Below are positions 22,571 to 35,500 of a stretch of 64,000 bases of DNA, piece by piece. Within the stretch, counting starts at the first letter, position 1, and the number at the start of each line of letters is the position of its first letter. Position numbers and translations under genes: made by a program. This DNA comes from Onthophagus taurus (Eukaryota; Arthropoda; Insecta; Coleoptera; Scarabaeidae). The notes under the pieces are model-generated. The model searched no databases, was not told the DNA's origin, and saw nothing but the letters and a program-made list of their open reading frames with translations. The stretch spans positions 6,949,001 through 7,013,000 of the forward strand of contig NC_091972.1 in the NCBI RefSeq assembly GCF_036711975.1. The letters are read 5' to 3'.

Positions 22571-25500
22571 TCACGATTGATGCACCTTTCCGTTTAACGT
22601 GGTCGTCGCGTTCCCCGTATTATTGATGGCCGCCTCAGCTGCTCGTACAGCCATTTCCTGCATACCTTTCTCTATAAAGCTTTGGTACACGGGTTTCAGG
22701 AACTAAAAAAATTGCACAACAAAAATTATTATTAATAAACCATTTAGTGACAAAAAAAGATCTAAATGAATTATTTAGGAGAATTAAATTTTTTTTTTAA
22801 TTTTAAAATTAAACCTGTGGCTTAAAAATAAAATACGCATTAATATTGAAGAAAAGAATGCTTTTATTAACCCTTCAATGTATCCAAAATGACTTTGAAG
22901 TGATAATTAAAGTTAGAAAAATGAGGATATTTTAAAGTGTTTATTATCACTATAACTAATACCTACTCTTTTTTTGTTTTCTCTTTTTAAAGTAAGCATG
23001 CTAAAGAAATAAAAAGATTGTTATTAAAAATGTTCTTCATTTATCTTGATTAACTCAGACAATGAGACCAAAGGTGGATTAACCCACAAATTTTCTTTAT
23101 ACCAGACAATTGCAAGATATCTTCCTTAAATATACTTTAAGTATATTAATTTCTAAATATTTTTTGTATATTTCAAATAAAAAGCGATAAACGCTGATAT
23201 CTGAAAACGATTCTGTCAACAATACCAGCAACAGTTACAATTGGAGAACGCAGTTTTTCCAAACTAAAATTAATAAAGTCTAACTTAAAAGTCAATTTGG
23301 CTATATAAAATCCGTGACCTAGTTGTGACATAACCATTCTAATCATCATAAACTTGATATTATTTACAGTGAGATTTGAAGTTGTTACTCAAAAAAGGTT
23401 TGAGATTAATCCACTTTTGCTCTAATTGCCTCAACTGTAGATGTAAAAAAAAGTATTAAATATTACAATATCAAAAAAATAAAAATAATAAGAAGACAAC
23501 GGACAATTTTATGGTATAAATTTTTTTTATTAATATGATTGTTGATCGAATTTGAATCAAAATCATCAAAAAGAAACTATTTTTTACTCCATCTTTCGTC
23601 CGTCGTCTTCACTCGGCAGCCTATCAAAAAACGAATCCACATCCGGTCTCAACCGATCTCAACCCAATCAACAAAAAAAAAATGTAAAAAAAATATGCTT
23701 ACATTTTCCCAAATGAACGTGGCCAATTCGTCGATTTGAACACCAATTTCTCGCAATTCGCCGCTATATCTAAATTAGAAAACAATCCGCCCCAAAAAAG
23801 AACCGAATTAAAAACCCATATCCAAAAAAAATAATTCTTCTATTTCTAATTACCTTATGTATGCCCACAGTGCTAATGTTAGTAACGACAACCCCATAAT
23901 TAAATTAAAGAGGTTAGCAATTGTGTAAGCACCAAATAGTCCGAAAACCCCAGAAAGTATATAACAAATAACAGCGACAGCAAAGAATACAGCTGGTGTT
24001 CGGGCGGCTTTAAAAATGTTTTTGCTTTCATTGTGCGCCTTAAATTGTTCAAAAGTATCTTCCAAATCCTAAAAACAAAAAATAATAAATCAATTAAAAT
24101 TATGCATTAGTAGAGGTGTAGAGTACAATAAATTAAGATGATTTAACGCAATTTATCTCTATACTAAGTTGTACCTCTGAGGAGTTATAGGCCTTCAAAG
24201 CCTTGTCATTTACATAAATAGTAAGCAATAATCAGGGTATGATTTCTTGATAGGTATAAAATAAACTCGGAATTTTATTTACTATAACAATCCACTAGAT
24301 GGCGCTGCTATACACAATTTGCAATCTACGTTATCAACCAAAATAGTTCGTGAACCAGAAGAAATATTATATTTTGGATAATATTAAAAAATATATACAT
24401 ATATAAATAATAATAATTATAATTTTTATATATATCATAAATAATATACCAGAAATCGACGTCAGTGTCATAATGTTAACTTCACATTTCTTTGCCATAA
24501 AGAAGACATCACATATTTTATTATTAATGTTTGTAAAATTAATTTTGTTCAACTTTTGTAAAAGAATAAATAACATATAAAAGGTAAAATTAGAAAACTA
24601 AACTCTAAGAACATATTGGCTGTTCAAGACCGCCATATTTTTTATATATCAAACATTCAAATTTCGCGGTTTATTAAAATTACTTCTATTACAATCCCCT
24701 TGGCAGTGCTGCGTTCAATTTGGTCGGTAAAATAGTGCGGAGTAATGCTTTTATATATGTAAGTATAATATAAATATTTTCTATGGCAATAACTAAAAAA
24801 TCAAATAACTTTCTAACCTATTTATCAAGTTTGACGTACAATTTCATAGCCAACTACTGAATTTTCGCTGATATTAAGCAACATTAACTAAATACATGAC
24901 TTTAGTTATTTGAGGTTTTTATGAAAACGACAAAGTTTTTTAAAAAATAATAAGAGTAAAAAAAGTTTTAGAATTAAATTCCACATGAAATGAAGTAATA
25001 ATGTATTAAATCCGCCAAAGGGTTAAAAAAATCTGTCCAAATTTAGGGTACCATCACCCTTAATCAATCCTTTGAAATGCCTCAATTGATCTCAGTTTGT
25101 TACCAATTAATACCCTAGGTACACTCACAATGTATACCAAATTTGGCATTTCTAGATTAATATATTACGAAGATATTGAATGTTTTAAACATTTAAGACC
25201 CAACTTTAAAGGCCTATAACAGCTCAGGGGTATAACTTAGTATAGAGGTAAGTTGCGTTAAATCATCTTAATTTAACGTCCTCTACATGTCTCTGCTCTG
25301 TGTCGGTTCTTATGTGAATCACCCTGTATATTAAGATTATTAAAATTTTTAAATCGAATTAACAAATAAGATTACATTTTAATTATTAAACCTATAAAAC
25401 GTACTCTTTCTAATTGTTCCTTGTATCGTTCGCTAAATTCTTCTCCACCCATTTTTCTTTTACTTTGAAATTGATGTAAAGCCTTTTCTTTAACCCGCCG

Positions 25501-28012
25501 ATGTTCCGATTCGATGGTGTTGGTGTTTAAATACGGTTTTGTGCCGCCGCAAATATCGTCCATCATTCGAATATAAAGTTCTTTAGCATCAGCTACAGCC
25601 GATAAATTATTTGCTTCTGCAGTAGCCTAAACATAAACAAAACGATTTTTTCTTATGATAATAAAAGTAATTTAGATGTGTACGAACCACAAGCATGGAT
25701 TTGGGTTCAGGAAGCTCATTACCACTATAAATCTGTATGTAAGACTTAAAATATTGCACCAAATCCCTAGCTTTCACTTTTTGACCACTAATACTTTTCA
25801 AAACTAAATTTTCAGGAGCTAAAATCATTGGCACCAAAATTTGAAGGTTTTGTTTAAATTCAGGATCAATATCTAAAAAAAATTAAATCATATTTATATT
25901 AAAATAAGATCAAATTTGTTTAATTTGTGTTACCAGAGAGTCTTCCATCAAAGTTTGGATTTGTAGCAACCTTCAAACCCGGATGAGGCATTAAAAAACA
26001 TGCAATTTCGCTAAAACACGATTGGATGTGACGCCTAAGACTTTGCAATTCCGGATGTTGTTTGTCATTGACCTGCAACCGACGGTCCAATAATTTTTTA
26101 CCACCAACAGCCCCATATTCCGCCTCGTATGGAAAACTCCAATCTCTCACAAGAAATTGTAACCTTTGAAATGGAGCTTTACCTGAATCTTCTAAAGCTA
26201 ACCTACCATACTCGGTAAATAACTTAAAGGATAAATTAAAAATTGATTAAAATTAATTAAAAAAAAAATTAAATTTATTTTTTTGTTACCTGTAAATGTT
26301 GTAAATCATCCTCTTGTATATTTTGGGATAAATTATAAATCTGTACAGAGCTAATCATGGTACTTAAAGCGAATACTGTGGCACAGTCTTTAACGGTACT
26401 TTCACTATCAAAGGCCCCTTGAGTATCCAAGAGAATTATTGCAACCTAAAAAAAAACAACAGTAAACATACGAAAAATTAAAATGTCAGAAAAACACCTT
26501 TTCTCCTGTTGATAATTGAGATAAAAAAATCTCAGACCACATTAAGATACCTGTTGTGTCCCTCTCTGAACCCCCACGCCATGAAAAGCCATCTAATGGG
26601 GCATTATCGGGACCTAACCAATCAACTGCACCTTCCGACTGTTGATACTAAAGAAAAAAGTAAACAAAAGTTGTAATTAGTTAATTTAAACTTAAACAAA
26701 AATGGATTGTTGAGTAATTTTTGGGTATTTATATCATAATTGCTTGTTTGCCAAATGGGTCTAGGTTAATTCATAAATTAATTACAACACCTGTTCGTTT
26801 TTAATTAAAAATCTGGTGATTATAAATAGAAAAATAAAACAGTTTCATCTTTAATTACAGTTGTTCTAATCAATAAATAAAATTATATTTATTAAAAATT
26901 ATTCCAAAAACATTACATCACAAAATAATTTGTTTAATGTCGCTTTTAAATTAATAATACAAAATTTGCAAAAATTCTAAAGAATTAGGTACATTAACTA
27001 AACTAATCAGGAATTTTAAGCATTTCTATCAAAATCAATTTTAATTACTCAACTCCTTGATAACATTCGAAAACTTATAGCTGTTTATGCACCAAAAAAA
27101 CTGATATTACAACAAAATCCTATTAATAATGAAAAATACATTTCATCATCACTTACACATTTTTTAAAATAATTTCTAAGTGATTACAAATTAATATTGC
27201 GTTTACCTTAGCCTTCATATAACGTAAGAAAAAGTCCAATATAAACGATTTTCCTTTTCTAAATGCTCCAGCTACTGAAACAACTACCACATAGCGATCT
27301 TTAATTTCGTCCCTCATTAACACTTTTGCAAGGGCTTCTTCATCTAAACTGAATGTATGGTCATTATTCGCCAGGACGATCTGTATGGAACGAGGAAATT
27401 CCATATTATCCATTTTGGTGTTGCTGGAACTTGTTGGTATATCTAAATTAAAAAATAAAAGAAAACATAACCTATAAAAATTACGATTTTTACATACTCA
27501 TTTTTTTGTAAAGTCATAGCAAATGTTCCTGTTTTAATTTGAATTTAAGCAGCAATTTTCTACGTAAGTGTCCGTGACACTCGAGACGACCTTCCTCGTG
27601 TATCGTTTTTTACGTATTTTATTTTTTTTATAAATGTTGACAGTTGAGCTGTCAAGTTGAAATTTAACTTTTTTTTAGTTACTATTAAAAAAATTGCTAT
27701 GTAATTAAGTTAGTATTAATGAATTTTTGATTATTTTTTTTAATTATATGGGTGATTGTCAATATTAATATTGGGGGTAATTTTCGCACGAGATGAAATC
27801 AAAAATTTTGATCCCCTACTGTCACTGTCACATCTGGTTTTCAATGTCACAAAAAAAAAGATTGTCGCCTGATTAAACGTAATTATTTAAAAATAAAAAT
27901 CGTGCTAAGGTTTAACAAAATAATCATTTAATGAAATACTTTTCGTACCTTCTGTTGAAGAAGTATTGTAGCTATTGAACTGTTGTTTACGTTGTCTTAA
28001 TGATTCCGACAT
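22571..28012 (-). CDS. atl: Atlastin, dynamin-like GTPase of the ER
   Basis: Ten coding exons on the minus strand: 28012-27949, 27442-27207, 26647-26498, 26445-26290, 26222-25934, 25872-25688, 25626-25405, 24068-23854, 23769-23703 and 22702-22571. All junctions keep frame and give 571 residues (Drosophila atlastin is about 540). The GTPase domain has the P-loop GAFRKGKS (residues 80-87), DTQG as G3 and the VRDW guanine-specificity motif. A middle three-helix bundle follows, then two close membrane hairpins (about 460-503) and the amphipathic tail [20 protein letters not shown]. Atlastin tethers and fuses ER tubules through GTP-driven dimerisation. The 1.3 kb intron at 24069-25404 contains an inverted-repeat element, and intron 22703-23702 contains a hAT scrap. 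An alternative first exon near 27498 is possible. Confidence 0.95.
23190..23300 (+). mobile_element. hAT transposase C-terminal fragment in an atlastin intron
   Basis: The plus-strand frame reads [20 protein letters not shown] followed by [13 protein letters not shown], matching the hAT dimerisation block ([25 protein letters not shown]). Only this block is left. Confidence 0.6.
24112..25300. repeat. Element with long terminal inverted repeats in an atlastin intron
   Basis: The left segment 24112-24205 (including TTAAGATGATTTAACGCAAT and TATAGGCCTTCAAAG) and the right segment 25205-25295 are reverse complements over about 90 bp at roughly 80-85% identity. The roughly 1 kb interior is AT-rich and non-coding. 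It is probably a non-autonomous DNA transposon or foldback element, old by its divergence. Confidence 0.6.
24292..24308 (+). promoter_or_regulatory. CTCF-like motif
   Basis: CCACTAGATGGCGCTGC fits the CTCF core CCASYAGRKGGC with no mismatch. It lies inside the inverted-repeat element in the atlastin intron. A weaker related site (CATAGATGGCGCT) is at 28673-28685 upstream of atlastin. Confidence 0.4.
27498..27590 (-). promoter_or_regulatory. Possible alternative first exon of atlastin
   Basis: On the minus strand an ATG at 27501-27499 plus one base is followed by the donor GTATGT. Spliced to the exon at 27442 it keeps frame and gives an isoform beginning [14 protein letters not shown], in place of the 21-residue leader from 27949-28012. 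This is inferred from phase and donor quality only. Confidence 0.3.
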
Positions 28013-28330
28013 CTTGAAAAATTATTACGTGCGTTTAGAGCGTACGTGGTGAAGTGAGCGTTAAATAATTCGGAAAATTCCCCTAAAAATCTAACCAGGT
28101 GTCCTCGAGCCAAAAGGATTTCTTGTCGCCTTTCTCCCTCTCTTTTCAACAACAACAACCGTATTACACTTATTAATATTTTAGAGATTAAAGACACGCC
28201 AAAATCAAAATCCGTACTTTACACATCTCTGGAAAAAAAATTAAAGGACGTCGTCGTTGTCGACGTTTACGATACGAACGATTTTTCTTGAACTTTGGAA
28301 TATATATCGGGACCCGAGGTGCGCGGACGT
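28013..28330 (-). promoter_or_regulatory. Atlastin 5' UTR and promoter region
   Basis: Composition is less AT-rich and CpG-bearing (GTCGTCGTTGTCGACG near 28250) directly upstream of the atlastin start codon. The exact start site is not resolved. Confidence 0.4.
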
Positions 28331-28809
28331 AAAACTGACAACTTTCGCGGTCGACACGAAACCAAAATAAGTGGGTTCACCTGAGAGGCGTTCCTCTTAT
28401 CTTTAAATAAACACACACCAAAACGTCAAATTCACCGTGACGTCATCTTCTTTGATTTAGTATGGTTAGAAAAAAAACAACAACGATCAGCTGTTTATTA
28501 TGTCTACGTCATTTCAATTTTTATAAATAAATATATTAATTAGCGTTTTTTAATCAGTAATTTTTGTACTGTTGTTTATTTTTATAGTGAGACGTTTTTG
28601 CGATGTGGATATTGCGTCTTGGTAAATTTATCGAAATAAATTAATAATTTTGATTACACGATCATAGATGGCGCTAAATGACAATTTTATTACCTTACAT
28701 TATTTTGGAGGTAAATTCAAATTTATATTTATTTATTCTTTTTCATTTCAATGTGTTATTCTATTCATTTTTGGTTACAAACTTGATGTAAAAAACGATT
28801 GTAAATTTT
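28331..28809. other. Intergenic, no gene recognised
   Basis: AT-rich beyond the atlastin promoter. It contains the weak CTCF-like site at 28673-28685 and nothing else recognised. Confidence 0.35.
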
Positions 28810-29250
28810 TTGAAGAAATGAAATGAGGTAAAGGAAATTATAAAGCAAGCAAAGGTAGATTCTTGGGAGAAATTTTTCAAAAAGATCGGAGGAGATTACA
28901 TAGGTAATCAGAAACAATTCTGAATACGATTAAAGATTAAAAGATTGAAAGGAAGCCAAAGAAAATAGATTAGGAACATCAAATAAAGAAATATTAAATG
29001 CATGGAAAGAACATTACAGCATAAAATTTAAGGAAGAGAGAGATACAAACGCTACATGAAAGAGAAGTGGGAGAGCAAGACGATGAGGAGAGAATGGTGG
29101 AAGAGTTGATAGGGATGGAAGAAGTAGGGGAGGTCCTAAAGACAATGAAAAATTGAAAAGATAATATAGCTCTGGAGGGAGGCAGCTTATTGAGCCCACT
29201 ACTATTTGTGATTTTTATGGATCAAATAATTAAGAAGTGTAAAACAAGAA
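28810..29250 (+). mobile_element. RTE-like LINE fragment with internal deletion
   Basis: The translation runs KAKVDSWEKFFKKIGGDYIG, then NQKQF and KRLKGSQRK, then a basic RYKRYMKEKWESK tract. It jumps to a GGSLLSPLLFVIFMDQIIK-like segment, the reverse-transcriptase GxSLSPLLF motif. The parts are in the right order but the fingers and palm between them are missing. It is an old copy. Confidence 0.6.
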
Positions 29251-30235
29251 CAAGACCTTTCACAATACATTTTCCTAGGAACTGAGTTGATCTCTTCCGA
29301 TCAGGGTAGAGCAGAGTTATCTTTGCAAAAACACCTACTGAAGTCTCATCTCATCTATCGCAAAAAGCTCGATGGGACTTGATCAGCTTTGATGCTGTTT
29401 TAAAAGTCTGCTATCAGTGCTGATTACAACGTTTCTGCCAACTTTTTTGGAGTCGCTGATCACATTAGCTACTATATTCTTAGCATTTATTTCGGGCTGG
29501 GCAGTCGTGCAGTACGATCCTAAAGTGCTCAGCCATGTTAGAACCTATTTGTCGTGTTCCATCAACATGTATTTTATTTGCCATGAAGACTATAAAACAA
29601 GTTTACAATCAATTAAAAGCTATTTTACGAACAAATCTTATATTAATGTTGTTTTGACTTGTTTTAGACGATTTTAACAAAGTATTATAAATAAGTTATC
29701 TAATTACAATTTTTTCTAAAGTTTCTATAACTTCTTTGTCACATCGAATTTAATGGGATAAATAATAGGATATTAATATAAGAAATAAAAATAAATCATC
29801 ATTAAACGTTTATTAAAAAGGTACAAGATACAATAATAATAAATGTACTTAGTGCGTTTTGTGTTCAGCCGTGCAATTATATTCATGCATTAATACTGTT
29901 TTTATTTTTGTTTTTGTTTAATTTTTTTTTTACTGTTTCTTAATGAAACCATTTTGCACCAGTTTAAAAGGTACAATATTAGTAATTAGATATTTACTTT
30001 ATTATTTCTTTTTAATTTACCATATAAAACAGACATAGTACAAAATTTGGTATAATATATGCGTTCTTTTTTTTTTAATTTGAATTTCGCTTTTAATTAA
30101 ATAGTTAAGATTAGATCATTGAATAATAATTCTTTCGACCCTTACCACCTATATCAAAAGATTTTTTTAAATTTTAGTTTTATTTAGCATTCTTTCGAGA
30201 AAGGTATATACAGTGAATTTCACTTAAGATGCAAT
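29251..30235. other. Intergenic region downstream of Syt14
   Basis: A less AT-rich stretch at 29270-29560 carries an 86-codon plus-strand frame with no recognisable family. The rest is AT-rich. TTTATT at about 29815 could be a Syt14 polyadenylation signal on the minus strand. Confidence 0.35.
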
Positions 30236-30640
30236 ATAGAAAAATATATTTCCATAGAAACCAGGGCGTACCCAAAGTAGACCTACTTACTTTGTCTCAT
30301 ATAAAATGCAACATGTCTTCAGAGGCACGGCTAAACCCGATTTTTCTAGTCCTAGGTCTAGTGTTAGTTCTAGTTTTGCACTACCACTATCACTAGAACT
30401 AACACAAGACCTAGAACTAGAACCATTCGGGTTTAGCCTTCTCAGGGTTGTCATAACAACATTACCTTCTTCCCAGCTAAACTTTTCCTTTGCAAAACTA
30501 CCCAATACCTGTACTATTAAGTTATGTTACATTTCATGTGGGACAGTGCAAGTGCACAGTAGTTTCGTAACTATGGTTATTGCATTCATATATTGCGAGT
30601 TATATGAAATTCCTGGTAGTTTAAACATCTTGAATTTTTC
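30236..30640. repeat. Palindromic ctagaac repeat, single unit with flanking arm
   Basis: The core at 30325-30440 is a near-palindrome: ACGGCTAAACCCGA...CTAGGTCTAGTGTTAGTTC, then ...GAACTAACACAAGACCTAGA...TCGGGTTTAGCC. The right part (30500-30635) is the reverse complement of 37985-38130. The same family is arrayed at 38130-38640. It probably lies in the Syt14 3' UTR or just after it. Confidence 0.7.
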
Positions 30641-32599
30641 TTTTATCTTTGATAATATTTTAAAAAGGCAATATTATATTCGACTGATAAAATGTGACAA
30701 CTTTTAAGAATTTTTTTTATTTTGGTTGAGAGCGAGTGATTTTTAAGACGATAAATGTTTTTACACTTAAATAGAATATATCGACGATTAATAACAGTAT
30801 ATAAACGTTTTTTTTAATTATTTCTTTTCGATTTAGTTATGTGAATTTCTTTTTCATTAATAATCTTAATATTACAAATACAACTTTTTCATATATATTT
30901 TTTTTAATACATTCTTTTCGTCCCGTTAGTTTTCAAAAAGTTTTCTCAAAAATTACTTAAAATTAAACATATACAGATGTTTTAAAAGTTAACAGAAAAA
31001 TGATTTTTTCTAAAATAACATTATTTTTAAAACATCTGTATATAATTTAACGAATTTATTACTATAAACATAACGCCATAGGAATATATTATTTCATCAT
31101 TTAAAAATCATTATCAAAATAAGCATTTTTTTTTGTTAAAGATTTGTGCATATTTTAATAACAAATAGTTTTTTAAGTTGTATTTAAAAATTATTTAAAT
31201 TTTAACACAAAATAACTTGATAAATCTATAAAATGCGCTCCTTTTTCTTAAATTTTTTTTAGCATTAAGCGCTTCCAACGTTTCCCAAATACATTTTTAA
31301 ATCCTAACAATTTCCTTTACATAAAAAGGTCATAGGTGAACACATTCAATTGACTGATTATTTATAAAGGTTTTTTTCTTGATTTTTTTATCTCCTTTTT
31401 TGGGGAAAGAATAATAACTGAAAAAAATGTTTCACGGCAATGCAAAATCACAATAAATTCTCGAGGACTTATTCTCTATTAATTATACGTCACTTTAAAA
31501 CGATGATTACGCTTTCTTATAGAAAAAATGAATTTTTCGACCGTCCAGAATTGCTCCACAACGTATCAAGACACAAAAAAATTAAATAATTCGTCTTGGT
31601 ATGATCAATTCTTAACGATCGAACACAAGTTTTTTTTTGTTGTAAATTTACAAAAACGCTCTATTAAATTTTTTTTTAATAAATTTTCCTTTCTCCTTGT
31701 TTCTTTTTGTATACTTTAACTTTCTTTAAATTTGCCGTATTTAAAATTATTATATACAAAATTGTTAAATCTTACAGATAATTTGTGCTTCCTTTTTTTG
31801 TCTCCAATAAAGAGTAGACTTTTCATGACGTCATAGAGAAAGAGATTTAATTTAAGAAAAATATTTTTGAACGAAAAAATTATGAGCATTTTTATCTCAA
31901 TTTCTCTTAATTTTCTTTTCTCTCTTAGCATTTTATATCAAAATCGTTCTAGTTTTTATCATATTTATCATTTTTTCGAACAAATTCGTTTGTAATATCA
32001 CAATAAAAGTTGCGCTCAACCCACAAAAGAACCGACCAGCAGTTTATGAATCGTTCTAAAATAATTCTTTTTTAATTATGAGTTGGAAAAACTAGTTTTA
32101 ACCCTTAAACTCCGCTCGAATAGTAAAAAACGCGATCATAGTTAAATATTTTTTTTTAATATAAGTTATAATAATAAGGCATACATAGTTTCTCTTGAAT
32201 TTCTTTTTACTTTTACAGCTTAGAAGCTAGACGAATTTGAAGAAAGATATCTTATATTTTTAATAAAAATTAAAACCAAATTAAATTGTTTCTCTTAAAC
32301 GCTTAAATTTAATCGAAATAATTTAACTTGGTTCATTTTATGAAATAGATTTTAAAAGTTGAAATCTAAATAATTTTATTCTACTTGTGCTGCTTACCGC
32401 TCTCATTTTTTTGATTACCTTTTAAGATCAAAAGATCTTTAAAAAAAATTATATTTTTCATCTCCTTTTCTTTCTCCAATATTTTTTCCTTAAAATAAGT
32501 GACATAAACAGTTACAATGAGAAACGATGAATAATTAGAGAGATATCAAGATTAAGCGCTTGTTAAGAAAAATCATGAATGATATGTATGAATTTGAGG
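30641..32599 (-). other. AT-rich region after the Syt14 stop codon, probable long 3' UTR
   Basis: There is no coding potential on either strand. The region is continuous with the end of the Syt14 last exon and has many T-rich tracts. It contains the perfect hairpin at 30969-31043. The extent of the UTR is inference. Confidence 0.4.
30969..31043. repeat. Perfect 19-bp inverted repeat, 37-bp loop
   Basis: ATATACAGATGTTTTAAAA at 30969-30987 pairs exactly with 31025-31043. On the minus strand it would form a hairpin in the likely Syt14 3' UTR. Confidence 0.6.
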
Positions 32600-35500
32600 C
32601 TATGAATGCAACAGCACGTGCCATCGACAAATTTGTTCTTGTTGAAACTCCTTCATATCCATCCAATGGGCTAATTCTTCGGCACCACTTGAATTCAAAC
32701 CCAAACTAAACCAACCCACCATTTCCTTCTTTTTCGTTACTCCTTTTCGGTTATAAACCGAAACCATCAATGTTACATCGGCCAATTGGAATAAAGCAAC
32801 CTTCAAATAAACCTTGTACACTTCCCTCTTTGAATTAATACATGATACTTACTTGAAATACAAACGTTTCTTTGAAGAGAGGGTTAGGTTGACCCCTTCT
32901 AACCGTTGTTTTACTATGGGCTAATTCTTGACCTGTACTACTGACGAGTAAAAGTTTTACGTAAGTATCTGGAGCTCTGTTTATAGCTAAGTTCCTGAAA
33001 AACACATTAAGACATAATACAAACACATAAATAAAAAGTTATTTTAAATTACCTAAAGTGTGAACCTTTAACAACTTCTACACTGAGTCTTCCAGTAGTT
33101 GCGTTATAACTTAAACCGAGTAATAATTCGGGAACCCCGCCGTGTTGCATAGAATGAGTTGATCCAGTGCTATCGGATCGGGCAAGGCTCATTAATTCGC
33201 CAGTGCAACCATTTAACTTGAAAAAATCAAATTTGTTAAAATTGGATACAAGAACAAAAATTAATTCTCACCGTGGCATTTGCTCTTGATTCTAACGTTA
33301 ACCAAAAGTTGTTCTCTAATTCTAAATTGATATTTGCGAAACTGACCACTGCCTCACCAATTAAACGTTCTCTTCGCATTCGTTCACAGCCGTATAAACG
33401 AAGTCTAACACCCATTGAATTTACATCCTCTACAATAATAGAAAATACAATACATACTTTTATATTCATTTAATGAGTAACTGGAGTTTTTAGATAAATA
33501 AAGATAAGTTACTTATGGTTTTAAACCATTCGCTGCTTTTGAATGAGCACGGTGAAATTTAATAATGTTATCAGGGTGTCAATCAGGGTACAATAGATCT
33601 TTAAGGTCGCGGTGCAAGATTGGTTGGTCCGCCTACCAGATACATAATTTATGGAATGTAATGTAATAAAATTTTATTTATTGGTTTGGAAATTTTCCAG
33701 TAAACTATATTTTTCCTTTTAACTCCTTTCAATTTCCAATTTTCTACGTAATTTACTGCCCCCTACGCCAGATATAATATACGAAACCGTGATGAATAAG
33801 GTTTGGAATGATGGCGTTGAAGCGTAAAATTTCCAATCGGCTTAACGCGACGACAATGGGGACCTTTCTGTACCAGATTCACGTCGATAAATCGTAATTG
33901 AATACGTGGAAAACCTGTTACATTTAGGAAAGAACGTCAATTTTAACCGATAATATGATTCGTAGGGGAAAAGACGTCTTTTTGAATGACTAAACTGATT
34001 TATTACTCAAGAAACGAATTTAAGAGTCAATCAAAAATTTAAATAAAAAAACATTTCATCAAGCGAAATGAAATGAAACTAGACTTTAAATTTTAAAGTA
34101 AAACTTGTAGCTGGATAGTTACCAAATATCCGGCTTTGGTCGGATATTAAAAACGTATTACTTAGTACTCTACCATTCACAGGAATTAGTATCTCTTTTA
34201 GGTGTTGGACACTGCAGATAATAATCAAGTTCAACTTTTTTCATTGAATACAACTTTATTTATATCAGGTTTGTTCGATAATTAATTAAAGTATCCTCTT
34301 TTTAATGCAAAGAGCCGTTTTGAAAAATCACTTTTAGTTCTTAAGAAATAAATTTTTGAAGTAATCGACAATTTTTTCGAATTTTGCAATTTTCGCCGAT
34401 TAAGTTTTAAAAATTCGTATAAAATCCAGTTCTTGGAATATGAGTATGAAAATTTCCCAAAGTGTTAATAAAAGTGTCTTCTTTCCAATAAATCAAGCCG
34501 TTTTGCAAAATAGCTCTTAGTTTTTGAGAAAACAATATTTGAAGTTTCGATAAAATTTTCGATGTTGCAATTTTCATCGATAAGTTTCAAAATTCGCCAA
34601 AATATTCATTTCTTGAAGGATCCTGCTGGAAATATCACCTATTATTAATTATAGTATCCTCTTTTTAATGCAAAGAGCCGTTTTGAAAAATCACTTTTAG
34701 TTCTTAAGAAATAAATTTTTGAAGTAATCGACAATTTTTTCGAATTTTGCAATTTTCGCCGATTAAGTTTTAAAAATTCGTATAAAATCCAGTTCTTGGA
34801 ATATGAGTATGAAAATTTCCCAAAGTGTTAATAAAAGTGTCTTCTTCCCAATAAATCAAGCCGTTTTGCAAAATAGCTCTTAGTTTTTGAGAAAACAATA
34901 TTTGAAGTTTCGATAAAATATTCGATGTTGCAGTTTTCATCGATAACTTTCAAATTCGCTAAAAAATTCATTTCTTGAAGGATCCTTGTGGAAATATCAC
35001 CTATTATTAATTATAGTATCCTCTTTTTAATGCAAAGAGCCGTTTTGAAAAATCACTTTTAGTTCTTAAGAAATAAATTTTTGAAGTAATCGAGAATTTT
35101 TTCGAATTTTGCCATATTCGCCGATTAAGTTTTAAAAATTCGTATAAAATCCAGTTCTTGGAATATGAGTATGAAAATTTCCTAAAGTGTTAATAAAAAT
35201 GTCTTCTTTTCAATGAACCAACCCGTTTTGAAAAATAGCTTTTAGTTTTTGAGAAAATAATATTTAAAATTTTGATAAAATTTTCGATGTTGCAATTTTC
35301 ATCGAAAATTTTCAAAATTCGCTATAAAATTAATTTCTTGAAGGATCCTTGTGGAAATATCACTAATTATTACTGAAAGTATCCTCTTTTTAGAGTTGCT
35401 TCGTTAGTTAGCATCAAATAAGTTGACATATCTTATTAGCTTTCTTATTGATTTCACTTTTATTTAAATATCGCTTTAGTGTAGCAATATAGTATCATTT

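Noticed and set aside
30306-30707. 133-codon plus-strand frame
   Set aside because: It runs through the palindromic ctagaac unit and AT-rich sequence; opposite-strand frames mirror it.
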